This document shows, in pieces, positions 1 through 11,620 of a stretch of DNA of 64,000 nucleotides; positions within the stretch are counted from its first letter, which is position 1, and every line of letters starts with the position of its first letter. The notes beneath the pieces are model-generated. The model was not told the DNA's origin, made no database searches, and was given only the letters and a program-made list of their open reading frames with translations. Origin of the DNA: Hydnum rufescens UP504 (Eukaryota; Basidiomycota; Agaricomycetes; Cantharellales; Hydnaceae); assembly GCA_014904985.1 (NCBI GenBank), contig MU128954.1, forward strand, positions 224,098-288,097, written 5' to 3'. A program made the translations under genes and the position numbers.

Positions 1-942
1 ATTGGTCTTTTTGGCCGCCGGTACATCATCGATAGACTGGGCAACGAGATTGTTTCTTCGCCGGATGACAGGCACGAGAGAGAAGAGACATTGGAGGAGT
101 TTTTGGTCCTTGGAAAGCGACTCCTGTAGTGCCACTTCGATACTAAGATATGCCAGCCCTTCGATTGAATCGATGACGGGGGAAAGGATCTCATTATTGT
201 CACCCTCATGCGCATGGACTATCGTGTTCCTTAGAAGGGTACCAAGTTCATCCGTCTGGGAACGTTTACTCCTCGCACGCTCCGCCATGTCCTCCTGAGA
301 GGTACCAGAGAGGTCGATACCGTTCCCCGCGGCATCCTCGGCACGGGCGAGTTTGGTAAGTGCCACAGCACAAGAAGTACGTATTTGGGTATCAGTTGAC
401 ACACGGGCCTGAAGTTCAAGCCACGAGAGAAAATTCGCCCTCACAATAGAGCGACATGCAGCCTGATTGCTTGCCAGAGAGAAGAGAACGGCTAATTGAC
501 GTTGGACAAGGGGAAATGTCGGAAATAATTCAGGAAGTTCTTCAAGCCACTCCAGCATCCCATCGCGGAGGAACAAAAACACCCCTGAGAGGGGATCAAT
601 CTGCATGAGGGCGACAAGGAGGAATAGAGCACGACCGCATTCCTTATTGTCTGCTGATCTCATGCCCATGTCCATGATCGGAATAAAGAGATCTGAGATA
701 TTGTGGGTGACGGTTTCATTTGTCTGGTTCTGTTTCTGCCCACTCTCGCGCAGGAAGAAAACAATAGTGGAAAGGACGAGATGGGAGAGGTTATGCAGTG
801 AAGTACCGAAGGCATGGACGACAAGAGCGATGTTCTCGGCGGAAACGTTACCGTATGGTTCGTTATCGTTGCGAGCCCGGCGCATGTCCTTCAGGATAGT
901 CTGCAGCTTGGCCTCCTCATCGATTGTTGTTTCTGTGGGCAT
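1..942 (-). CDS. UNC-45/CRO1/She4-like myosin chaperone, N-terminal part (cut by window edge)
   Basis: An uninterrupted frame of 314 codons runs from an ATG at 942-940 to the window edge without a stop, so the C-terminus lies outside. The translation is helical and leucine-rich, with an ARM-repeat look: LASNQAACRSIV, then IRTSCAVALTKLARAEDAAG, then SLVPVIRRRN near the cut. This resembles the central region of fungal UNC-45/CRO1/She4 proteins, which help fold and anchor the myosin motor domain. The UCS domain that would settle the assignment is not in the window. No TPR repeats are evident at the N-terminus, as in fungal She4/CRO1. The codon pattern is clean and no frameshift is seen. The family call is inferred from general resemblance; another ARM/HEAT protein is possible. 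The existence of the gene is much surer than its name. Confidence 0.6.
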   Translation of the reverse strand, partial: MPTETTIDEEAKLQTILKDMRRARNDNEPYGNVSAENIALVVHAFGTSLHNLSHLVLSTIVFFLRESGQKQNQTNETVTHNISDLFIPIMDMGMRSADNKECGRALFLLVALMQIDPLSGVFLFLRDGMLEWLEELPELFPTFPLVQRQLAVLFSLASNQAACRSIVRANFLSWLELQARVSTDTQIRTSCAVALTKLARAEDAAGNGIDLSGTSQEDMAERARSKRSQTDELGTLLRNTIVHAHEGDNNEILSPVIDSIEGLAYLSIEVALQESLSKDQKLLQCLFSLVPVIRRRNNLVAQSIDDVPAAKKTN

Positions 943-3018
943 TATGGAGAGCGGATGTATCCGAAAGGAAGGGGATGATGGCTGTGCCCTGATAGCTGTT
1001 CCGGACCCCGAACATTTAGGCGCCTAGAGCGTTATTGCTCAGGTGAATGTGTGCCTCGAAGCCCGTTTTTTTGCAGCCCATATGGCTTCAAGATCCAACA
1101 GAGTTCCACACTCAGCAAATTTTCCGCCACCAAACACAAGGATTTCCTTGAGTGACTCAACAGTGTACCGCTAAGTATCGGGTAGCGGCGACAAGCGCCA
1201 ATCCCCGATTCCTAAGCCGGTCATCAGGGATAGTTTTCATCAGTTGGTTTGTGTATGCTCAAGGTATGAAGACAGGGTTCAATTGAACTCATGAGGAGGA
1301 AGAAGGACGAAGGAGAAGAGAATATGGAGCTTAGCATCGAAGATGAAAAGAAGAACCATGTATACTACCCAAAGGCATACGTCCTAGGTCGCGTACAAAT
1401 GTCGTGTGACAGTATGATACACTCAATGCATATGGCAAAACGGCCATTACGTACCCCACTGCAGATGATCTGCCATGAACTATCCTCGCAGTGCAAGTTG
1501 GAACGCGAACGCCAGGAAGACAAGCTACGGATCGTACAAATCGCCTTTGGCAGGCGGGAAGTTTCAACCCACACTCTTGAATATTAAAGAGAGGACGACG
1601 CGCAAAATGTGACCCAACGTCGACAATATCGCGAATTAATCGACATAGACAAGAGTCACAAAGGAGTCCTACTATTTGCATGCTGCATATTCGCAGCCCC
1701 ATGGAGCCCGAGAGACACCCACGATGGGGGACGTAAGGCACTCCTCCAAAAAAGGATCATGGCGCACACAGTCTCAGGAACAGTGAGAACCGTATCCAAG
1801 GTATCCCATTCGAAACGAGAAGGCGAAGCTGCATAATTTGACACTGTAAATTTTCCAATCACACACAACCTCGTCGCCCCAGATCGTAGGGAAGCAGCCG
1901 CAATCTGGAGCTTCGCCTCCAGACAGACCAAATTGGAGAGCATGGACACGACTCTTCTCAACAGGGGTCCAAGTCACGTACGACAAGCGAGAAGGATTCG
2001 GATCGGAGGTGTGCATGAGGAGGATTTGGGTCCGGCTCGACCCAAATGATCCCTCAACGATGGGTTCGAAATCGACTATGGGAGAGGCAATGGGAAAGGG
2101 TAATGAGGCGATATTGAACCGCGACCATAATCGACCGGCTTGCGAGAGTAAAGCTTTCACGATCCATCCCCGCACCCGTAGCGGACTCTTCGACGAGGGA
2201 GCCCCCATGAACCCTGCTAATGGCTATTTCACTGAGAAGCACTAATTGGCTCACCATACGAGGGTGTTGAGTTTCCTAGAGGCAGCCGCCTGAACATGCC
2301 GGATCATAAGACCCATAATAATACGTGATGATGATGGTAGCGTCACCATGTCTGTCGTTTGACGGCGGGGTGGGTGGCCTGAGCAATGGTTCCTATGAAA
2401 AAAAAATAAGGAAAGGGACAAAAGGAGCGGCTGGACCCGCTCCTTTTGCACACAAGTGAATAGAAACTTACCTTATCGTAGCCAGCATTTCTGAACTAGA
2501 AAACTGGCGAGCAACGGTGTTCTGCAAAAGAAACAATCCCAGCACTTGAAGAAATACCAAATCAGGTAGCACTACCAAATTAGGTATTACTACCAAGTCA
2601 GGCAGCACAGCCCTGGACACCGGAAATGAATTCGGGCGCTCGTGACCCCAAAGATGCCCTTTCTTGTGTAAACATAAGAGTCGGGGATCGATGTGGATCC
2701 GCCCTACCGTCGCAAGAGTATCTGGATGGGCGGTACTCTTATGGAACGTTTGTTTCCGGGCGCATTCGATGCACATGAAGTCTCTCATTCGAGTCATTCG
2801 ACAAAAGCCTGCACGGCGACCGTTGCGCTATCACGCGAGGTTGATGGCAGGTTAGTGGTGCTCTCTCTACCTGCTCTACCTGGGGCATGAAGAACAAATG
2901 GACCGTTGCCAGCTTCCTGACTGATATCCCATTGAATATATTTTACGTATATGATGTACCAATCTTGATCTCCACCACTATCTCTCTCTTTTATCTGTCC
3001 CTCGAACGTGAGGAAAGG
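943..3018. other. Intergenic stretch without a convincing gene
   Basis: The longest open frames here are antisense or overlapping stretches of 136 and 144 codons (minus strand, 1331-1741 and 1774-2208). They show no recognisable domain, and no splice joins improve them. The stretch contains a short motif at 1171-1217 that recurs in the repeat island (separate entry). The 5' flank of the acid phosphatase gene occupies the right end. Confidence 0.5.
1171..1217 (-). repeat. Short dispersed sequence shared with 49265-49314
   Basis: The core at 1182-1208 (GTAGCGGCGACAAG then CGCCAATCCCCGA) recurs at 49278-49304 with one transition. Both copies are flanked by CTAAGTA on the left and CTAA(A)GCC on the right. 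Read on the minus strand, this copy encodes GIGDWRLSPLPDT followed by a stop, and the other copy reads RVGDWHLSPLL in the same phase. It looks like the end of a decayed dispersed element or of a small coding repeat. Its nature is unknown. Confidence 0.55.
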
Positions 3019-4882
3019 ATGAGAGTGAAGATGTGTGCAACATTCGCTCTGTCCGTGCTCTTCCTTCCCCCTGTTCTGGGCCAGAACAATAATGCTACCA
3101 ACCCGATGCAGGTTCGCCTGGCATATGCTGGCAGCACTGGCATGACGATCTCTTGGAATACCTATTCACAACTCACGAACCCCGCGGTCAAATACGGTCT
3201 CTCTTCCAGTCTCAACCTGACATCCCCGGTCGGTGTCTCTATCACATACCCTTCCTCCTCCACCTACAACAACCATGCCAAAATCACTGGTCTCCTACCT
3301 GATACCCTCTACTATTACCAACCACAGCCTACGAACCTCACCGCCCCATTCACATTCAGGACTTCTCGACTACCTGGAGATACCACTGCTTTCTCTGTGG
3401 CCCTGGTTGTTGACATGGGTGTGATGGGTTTTGGAGGTCTCAGTACGACTGTTGGAACTGGGGCTGCCAGCCCCCTCAGCCCCATCGACAATAATACTAT
3501 CCAATCCCTCCGAGATCAGCCCGGCTTTGACTTCCTTTGGCATCGTATGTCATTTCTCCCTGTTCTTCTAGCTATCATACACTTATTTATGCATGCTATA
3601 GCCGGCGACATTGCTTATGCTGACTACTGGCTGAAGGAAGAAATCCAGGGCTATCTTCCCAATACCACCATCGCGGCGGGTATATGGTGTACGAGACTCT
3701 TCTTAATCGCTACTACGACGAGGTCATGTCAGTCTCGAGCCAGAAACCTTACATGGTTGGACCAGGGAACCATGAAGCAAACTGTGGGTTTTTTCCATAG
3801 GCGTCTTGCGTCCTCACGAACTTTTGTCTGCATTCGGTCTCTTGACTAGGTGACAATGGAGGGGGCCACGACCCGAAGCACAACATCACCTACACCGTTG
3901 ACATTTGCGTCCCTGGTCAAACCAACTTCACTGGGTACAGGAACCACTTCCGCATGCCTAGTAACGAGTCTGGTGGCGTCGGCAATTTCTGGTATCGTCG
4001 ACCGCTGCATCGTCACTCGAATTACGCGGTGCTAAAATTCAAGGCCTTTTTACAAGGTACTCGTGGGACCATGGTATGGCCCACTTCATCCAGCTGGATA
4101 CCGAGACCGATCTTGGACATGGAATCATCGCACCAGACGAACCGGGAGGAGTCGACGAAGAGCACAGCGGTCCATTCGGAGGCTATATGAATGCCCAGAT
4201 CGACTGGCTAGCCAGGGACCTTGCTACCGTCAACCGAAGCAAGACTCCTTGGGTGGTCGTAGGTAACCAATTCATCGCGCCTCCTTTGTCTATCCTCGTT
4301 GACTGTGTCCTTGTGTTTTCAGCTGGCCATCGACCTTGGTATGTCAGTACCCCAAATGACAGTAGTTCGATTTGCTGGGACTGCAAAAACGCCTTTGAAC
4401 CTCTTTTCCTTCAATACTCCGTCGACCTCGTGCTTAGCGGCCACGTTCATGTGTATCAGCGTAACGATCCGCTGAACAACAGCGTTGCGGACCCGAATGG
4501 CTTAAATAATCCCAGGTCTCCATGGTACATCACGAACGGTGCTGGTGGACACTATGACGGTCTCGACGCGCTCCAGGTTCCGCTGCAATCCTTTGCCAAG
4601 GTGGCGATCAACGATACCTACGGCTGGTCGCGGTTGACATTCCACAATTGCTCACACTTGACACACGAGTTCGTCGCGAGCAGGAATGGAAGCGTTATCG
4701 ACTCTGCGACGCTATTCAAGGATCACGGCTGTAGTGCTTTGGTTCAGGTGAACGCGACCACAACAGCATCTGCCTCCATCCCATCGAAGAAGTCATCTGC
4801 GACGGCGTTGGTGGCTGGAGTAGGCTTGACTGTGGTGGGATTCGCCGTCACGGTTGTCTTTGGGATGCCGATCCTCTTGTGA
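3019..4882 (+). CDS. Secreted/membrane-anchored purple acid phosphatase, with one apparent frameshift
   Basis: This encodes a metallophosphoesterase of the fungal purple acid phosphatase family, which hydrolyses phosphomonoesters outside the cell using a dinuclear metal centre. Exons are about 3019-3544, 3602-3783, 3850-3991, 4057-4262 and 4323-4882. Visible features in order are a signal peptide (hydrophobic ALSVLFLPPVLG, cut before QNNN), an N-terminal fibronectin-like domain, VVDMGVMG, GDIAYADYW, GPGNHE, AGHRPWY and GHVHVYQR. These supply the expected Asp, Tyr, Asn and His metal ligands. A C-terminal hydrophobic stretch (ALVAGVGLTVVGFAVTVVFG) suggests a membrane or GPI anchor. Asn-X-Ser/Thr sites are frequent. 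The start at 3019 places the signal peptide at the N-terminus; in-frame upstream ATGs exist from 2887. In exon 2, near 3676, the frame moves by one base between LPNTTIA and GYMVYE. No splice pair explains this, so it is either a sequencing error or an inactivating mutation. Confidence 0.9.
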
Positions 4883-6549
4883 AATGGCGTACGCCAGAGA
4901 CACGTGCACTGGGAAAATGGCTTGTTATCTATGCTATTGTGTCTTGCCCCCTATACCGTGCCATTCTCGCTCCCCTGTGGCGGGCCTCGGCCCCTGGAAC
5001 TCAAAAATAATTATTGAGGGTTCCTTTATGCCCGCACGGCCCGACCGATCCCTACACCAACGACTCATTTGACTCATTCTCCAAGAACCGGCCTTGTTAG
5101 ATACATCTCCCGCGATACTTCTCCAGCTGCAATTCGTCTGGGCTTCACACATGCGAACGTCCTTGCTGAGGGTGCGTTGTGTTTGTTGGCACTGGTTGAT
5201 CAACAACAGAACCACTCATGGAAGACATACCGGAAGGCCTAGGTGTGCGTGACTGCGCGTAGCATTCCTGAACAATGTTGTCGGAAAAATTCACTCCAGA
5301 ATGTTCACCCATCCTGTAATCATAGGAAATAGTGCCTCAAATGAAGTGCACACATTGTGGCCTAGTTTTTATTGAAAAAAATGAAGACAACAAAATAATA
5401 GCCTCGCAGGCAATAATGCATGAACACATTCCATGGCACAATAGCTACTAATGCTGCCTGCATGGCTGCCTGCAAGGATTCAGCGTTCCGGCCGGTGTAT
5501 CGAATTCTTTGTTATTTTCAAATCTCCGTTCACGGAAGATTGGTGAGTCACAGAGTTTGCATCTTGCTTCCGTTTCAAGGGTGAAATGGCTTCAACTGGT
5601 TAGACCGGTTGCTGCATATTACTAAGTATTCGCTCGCACAGCAAAATTCTCATCAACCATTGTCGCAATCTGTACTTCGTATCTCCGCGGAATCTTCGGT
5701 AGCAGAGATAGGGGGTGATATAGAGGTGATACAGGGGACGGAAAAATCCGGATGCGTCAGACATTCAGGGGTCCTGTTATTCCTGAGAGAGAGGTACTAC
5801 ACAGTGGGGAAGAGACCAATGGAAGTGGGACATGAACAAGCATACAAATGGTTAGGAACAATGGTAACGATGATCACGTGGGCAGATGCACAGCTTTTGG
5901 CAATTTGGTACTGATCCGCGGAATTTACTGCACACCTCGATTCGTGCAATGGCCGCCGATGATCCATCAGGCAGCCGGCGGCGATGGAAAAACCGTGAAT
6001 CCGAGGAGCGACTAAAAGAGTGTAGGTCGCTTTTTCTTCGAAACCTTGGCCAGACCGTGCATCAACGGGGTCCATTTTAATATCAATGTGTTGTGCTTTC
6101 AGGCTTCCTTAACAAGGCAGCCCCTTGAAGTGCCATTAAATCGTATCAGAAGGGTATTTCCAGAATCTCGTATGGGGGACTAGCGCCCATAAAGAGCTCG
6201 AGGAGGACATGGCATGTGCTAGCTAGATTTGTACACTAGTGGCACATTAACTGATTAGGATCCAAGTACGATTCAAGTAAATTGGCCAAGGATCTATATG
6301 AAAAAACTCCACAACGGGAAATGAATGCATGAACCCAAAATGGACCGTGATGAGGAAAGAAACCAGCTCAGAGTTGCAGGACTTATCGCATCCAGTATAG
6401 CACTGTATGTAGAAACGCCTGATTCCTTGAGACCCGCCTGAGGCAAGCGTAATGCCTCTTAAAGATCTGCAGGAAGTGGAAGCGAGAACAGAGATGCGAT
6501 GCGATGGATGTAGACCACTGTAGTCACAAAGGGATGAATAACTGCACGA
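4883..6549. other. Intergenic stretch, nothing recognised
   Basis: Short open frames on both strands (for example 5609-5914 plus and 5797-6075 minus) give compositionally random translations with no splice continuity. The right end is the 3' flank of the minus-strand Zn2Cys6 gene, whose exact stop I could not fix. Confidence 0.45.
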
Positions 6550-8728
6550 TTCTTCAGCCAGATGGCACGTACTAAGAGAAGGATAGTAGCCGACAAGTTC
6601 AGAGAGAACATGGAGCATCACGTCCAAGTCTTCCTGTGCTCTACGAAGCAGAAGAGCCTGGTCGGGGCAACAGGGAGGGTCATTCCTTCGGATCTCCCTT
6701 ACCAAGACTTCCGCACCGCTATACCAGGTGCCCTATCACAGAGGCAAAAATACGTGAGGACGTCACTGATTCCCGCCAACGGAAACGACTCACTCCCAGG
6801 CAGATGTGCGCATATAGGACAGGCAAGGATTTTACACACCTCGCAATGTTAGCCATTGCCCTCGCGGCCTCTAAGCACTTTGCATATTCAGAAGCATCGT
6901 TGTTCGCATCGATATCATGCAGAGTTATGGCCGCCGATAGAATCGTGTTCTTAACGAGAAATAGCGTCGGGTGGATCACTTGGTTCGTGCGTGATTCAGC
7001 GGAGGGTTCGCCGCCACCAGCGTCTTCTAGAGATTCGCGTAGGCCGTAGAGATCCGGCATCGAAAGTTGAAATCGTGTAAGCGCATTGTTGATAGACAGG
7101 CGAGTTGTCCAGAATGCGTCTCCCGGGGAACGTTCTAAAAAGGGGACAATATGGTATTATAAAGGCGAGTATCCGATGCTGACAGGGAGGTTCATACCCC
7201 TTGCCAGATGAGACGTGTACAAGGTGCGGTCTATAAGGGCATAACACTTTGCCCGTAGGGAGAGAAATGAATCATTGGTGACATTTGTCGATTGCGTCCC
7301 ATGGATAAATAATTCATTGATGGATCCTCGGGGCCAATTCGCAGGTGAATAATCCTGGACAATCCATATTCATGAGCCACTGGTATTGATGGGAAGCCCA
7401 AACGCGTACTACTTTCAAATCAGCCCAAGACCTCGGCCAGACGGTTGTGATAATCTACGGGAGGTATCAACATATGCATCGATGAATGGGCCGGGAAATG
7501 CACCTCTCTTTCCTCGCCCCATACGCCTGGCGGGAGAGCCGACCCAAGAGAGATTAGCCGATCAAGAATATATATTGCCCACCACAAATTAATGCGTTCT
7601 GCAATGTGAAAAAGATCTCGTGGTGGTCCAAGGAGCCCAGTGTATTCCATATGCGCAGCAGGATTCGATATTTCATGCAGTTCACAAGCAATAGCAAATC
7701 TCGTTATGCCTGAAGTGCGCCAGAATCTGAATCTGAAGTTCATCATGACTTTCCGCATTACTCACTGGAAGATATATTGTGCGCCTGCATGATGCACCCA
7801 TTTTTTATCCAGTACCATCCCAAGATAGCAGATGCCCAGAGGAAATGCTCCAGCCGATCAACGAAAGCGAGGGATTGATTAAGGTGCTCTCGTGCTCGAT
7901 CGAGGAAGATCCTTTCGTGTCTTCTTACTTCGGGCCCTAGGCACGAACAAGCACCAAGAAATATGGCGTTTAATAAAGCTGGGTGCAAGCTCTGGGGATT
8001 TGAAGATGGTAGCGCTATAGAAAAAATCGGTTAAGGATGAGTGGCAACCGTGGACCACGGGCGAAGAAACAAACCCATCGCTTCCTCCAGCCTCTGGGGA
8101 TTTAGATCGAAGTTAAACTGGTCGCGATAAGGTAAGAAGATGGCAAGGCTTTGTGATGAGATGAGGTCAATATATGTGGTAGCGATCTAGGGGATCATTT
8201 TCCTCACAGCTTGGAGCGAAGACACGGATTGAGTTCTGACTTTTCATCCCATATATGCAATCGTGAAATGATCAGCGCCCTCGAGACACCACACACGTAC
8301 GGACCCTGAGCAGGCTGAAGCTTCAGGCACTCTCCCGGCGCAGTTTCTTGAGAGGACTGAGATACCCTGGGCTGGCAAGCTAACAGCGGATCAATTTTAG
8401 CGGGCTTGACCGTCGCACCAGGGGCAAGCAAAGGATTGGACCAAGATGCGGTGCTGTAGCTGGCAGTGGCTGCTTCGACTCGTCGGATTTCCTCCTCTAA
8501 TCGTCGTATTTTCTCTTCCAGTCTCCGTGTTCGAGATAGAGGGGGAGCGAAGTCGCACGTTCTGCGATGGCGCAGACATTGCCCACAGGAGGGCTTCTCG
8601 GCATCACATTTCTGCGGAGTCGGGTCTGAAGGTTAGTGGCCAAGCCAGAATGGAATCGTACATACAATCTTGTGCTGTCTACACATGAGACATGCCTCGC
8701 CGTGGGGCAGTGGACCAGCGTTACTCAT
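6550..8728 (-). CDS. Zn(2)-Cys(6) fungal transcription factor (paralogue A)
   Basis: This is a probable nuclear regulator with an N-terminal zinc cluster and the fungal-specific transcription factor domain. Exon 1 (8728-8666) starts MSNAGPLPHGEACLMC. After a 54-nt intron (8665-8612), exon 2 gives KCDAEKPSCGQCLRHRRTC. The joined spacing is C-x2-C-x6-C-x6-C-x2-C-x6-C. A basic, heptad-like linker (LEEKIRRLEEEIRRVE) follows, as expected for a dimerisation coiled coil. Further on come LHPALLNAIFLGAC (about 7990), FAIACELHEISNP and INLWWAIYILDR (about 7540-7700), and a C-terminal segment ending GYYPSLS near 6570. Several introns separate these blocks; the one near 8050-8170 and the last exon are uncertain. 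Blocks align in the same order with the plus-strand gene at 15775-17812, so the two are paralogues. Target genes cannot be told. Confidence 0.8.
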
Positions 8729-10066
8729 AGTACTGGGGATTGACTTGGAGCTGGTCGCAGGTGATTATTATTATGGGTTGGCGCCAAACTGTCGGTGGTT
8801 TATATCTCTGGAAGTTTAGTCAGCATCCCCAATTGGTTAGCTCCTTAGAGGCGTTTTTTAAGATTCCGTTACTGGTGATGGAGACAGGCGCTGTGGGCGC
8901 GTTAAGCCCAATATTACTGCAAGTCCATTAATTGTGCCAATTCACAATATTCGCAAGTGGCAGTCGCTCCACTCGTTTAGAATTAGGCCTTTACTGTTCC
9001 CCCTTCTGTCGTACCATGTGTCGTATGTTCTCCGCGGGATGGAAAGCCCTAATTCCACGTAAGGAAAATCCACAGGACAGTCAAGTGTCCTCGCCACATC
9101 CAAGGATCTCGCCTGTGATCAGTCAGAAATTCCCATGTTGATGCGCGTCTACGATGCAAACTGTACTATACCGCACTACGCTCGCGACTGAGCCCACAAG
9201 GAATAAATATCTGATGTGTTCAGCGTGACTCAAGATGTTGCCTGGTTACGAAACGGGGTCCTACTAGCTCCCATCCGTGAGAGTCGCGATAGGCGGAGAC
9301 GGTGGCGAGGTAGCGGTCGGCGAAGACAACTCAACCTTGCTCGCGTAAGTCCTGTTGAGTAATCGAATGAAATTACTTTCTAGCATCAATGTATTAGTAT
9401 ATGAGGAAACTAATGCACCTGGGCAAACTGAATTACTGCTTCAAGTGTACTCGTCAGATCCACTCTTGGCGATAGATAATTACTACGTTTTATGTGGAAC
9501 ATGACTTGCAACAACGGATAGAAGTGACCGAGGCCGACGGCCATCTGATTAGGCCTAGCCAGGCTTCAGCACTTTCAAATTCATGTACTGACGCGGAAGC
9601 TGCCCAGACGTTTCTATCTGGAGCTCATCGGTGACATACACAGGAGTGTCTCGCAACAATCAAATTTGCAAGGCACGAGACTCCTGGGGCCACAACTGTT
9701 TGGGTAGTAGGGCCCTTTGTAGTGATCGGAAACGCAACGGCGTCGTCGTGAACCTATGAGTGCTGTGTGGCCTGTAGGATGTCCATGTTCTCTACATTCC
9801 CACATTAGTTTGACAACTATTCCAGGTTTGGTATACTAGTACTGTATATCCATAATTTAATTCAAGTCGATTACAGCTGACGACCATCACCGGAGACAGC
9901 CTATGCAAAGATAGTGGGAGCTATCCCTAACCGGGAAACCACTTGAACCACGTGTAACCAGATCAAGCTGACCTTCGCTAGCTTGGTCTTGTTACGAGAG
10001 TGGTGCGAGACTCGATCTATTATAGTACAGCATGGGTCCGACGGCAATATCCGTTCCAGCATCAGA
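8729..10066. other. Intergenic stretch between Zn2Cys6 gene and PHO13-like gene
   Basis: No open frame here has domain-like sequence. It should hold the promoters of the minus-strand transcription factor and of the plus-strand phosphatase, but I can point to no specific element. Confidence 0.45.
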
Positions 10067-11307
10067 ATGGCACCCATCAGACTTTCGAGCGAAGGCGCGT
10101 ATCAAAGTTTGATCGACAACTACGACACTTTTATGTTCGATTGTGATGGTGTTCTCTGGCATGGAGACCAGCTCGTTCCTGGCATACGCCAAGTGCTTGC
10201 CCATCTACGCGCTCATAGTCGGCATCTAGTCTCTTGCTGTTACATAACATCGTCTTGAGGATGCTATTGTGATCTAGATAAGCATATCATATTCGTCACG
10301 AACAATGCCACAAAGTCGCGCCGGAACTACAAAAAGAAGTTTGACCAGCTCGGTGTGCAGGCCGAGGTGGTGAGTTTGTGTCAACACCAGAGATGCCGTG
10401 CCGTCACCTATCTATCCGAAATCGATCCTAAATAGAACGAAGTCTTTGGATCTGCCTATGCTTCTGCGGTGTATCTTTCCACTGTTGTCAAGCTGCCAAA
10501 AGACCGAAAAGTATACGTTATTGGTCAAGATGGGCTTGAAGAGGAGCTGAGAGACGAGGGTGTAACGTATATCGGTGGTACAGTACGGTCTCTCTTTATC
10601 CGGGAGTCAGACAGGATCGCCCTATGGTTCTCTTGTATCGTGTAGGACCCACAGGACAATACTTCCAAGCCCTTCAAACTGGAGGACTTTGAACTCGATC
10701 CAACTGTCAGCGCCGTTCTCTGCGGGCTCGACACTGCCATCAATTATACCAAGCTCTCCAAGGCAATGCAATATCTCATACGGAATCCAGGTTGTCTTTT
10801 CCTCGCCACCAATGAAGACCCAACGTTTCCTGCGTCAGGTGGGTATCTCCCAGGGGCTGGATCTATCAGTGCCCCGCTCCGATATGCTCTCCGACGTGAT
10901 CCCATAAGTATTGGGAAACCAAATGCCACGATGCTTGACTGTATCAAGGCCAAGTGCGTGGGCCTCCGAAATGTTCGACATCTATGGTTTGCGTACTTAC
11001 TATGGATGTCAATATTATGTTTAGGCACCACTTCGATCCAGCCCGCACGATCATGATAGGGGATCGTCTGGATACTGATATCCTCTTCGGGAAGCATGGT
11101 GGAGTTAGTACGCTCCTAGTCCTCACAGGTACATTTCAGGCACTTGTGGCCTGATTATCTTGGAGGGGCCCACTCTAACTGACCCCATCAGGAGTTACTA
11201 CTGAAGAAGAGGTTTCTGCACCGAATCCATCTCCCATTATCCCCGACTATATATTGCAATCACTCGGCGATTTGGCTGTCCTCACTGGGGAAGAGATCAG
11301 AATTTGA
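10067..11307 (+). CDS. PHO13: PHO13-type HAD phosphatase (4-nitrophenylphosphatase / phosphoglycolate phosphatase)
   Basis: This is a haloacid-dehalogenase superfamily phosphatase with a C2-type cap. Yeast Pho13 and mammalian PGP of this family remove toxic side products of glycolysis such as 2-phospho-L-lactate and 4-phosphoerythronate. The start at 10067 gives [20 protein letters not shown]. Motif I is FDCDGVLW, with nucleophile Asp and general-acid Asp. Motif II is VTNNATKSR, the substrate segment contains [10 protein letters not shown], and [10 protein letters not shown] carries the motif III lysine. Motif IV is [14 protein letters not shown]. The frame is recovered by GT-AG introns, for example after ...[20 protein letters not shown] plus IGGT (intron about 10582-10646), after CIKA (the codon is split as AA/G) and after VLTG. 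It ends EEIRI and TGA at 11307. Its 3' end faces ATG1, about 313 bp away. The function is known for the family; the exact substrate here is inferred. Confidence 0.92.
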
Positions 11308-11620
11308 GATGCGAGAGACTATGCGTGCCCGGCGCTAGAAATAGAAATTAGAATGGTGGCATGTTGTGGATTTATTCCATCTATGAATCGTAGAAGCTGT
11401 TGATTTTACAAGATACAGTACCACGAGGGAAACAGAATAATACGTTCCAGTACTGTGAAGGAAATGCGAAAGTAACATAGAAATGCATGCGATAATGACT
11501 ACATGTAAATAGGATCACCAGTAGAGACAGATGCCAGAGTACCGAACACAGAAGAAATCAAGAAAAACAGGATGCTGCATTCAAATAGTCCAAAACCGCA
11601 GTATAGAGTCTAATATCCGC
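11308..11620. other. Convergent 3' intergenic region of PHO13-like gene and ATG1
   Basis: About 310 bp, AT-rich, with no open coding frame. It presumably holds both 3' untranslated regions. Confidence 0.5.

Noticed and set aside
1331..2257. Overlapping minus-strand open frames as a small gene
   Set aside because: No domain, no consistent splice joins, and frames overlap in different phases.
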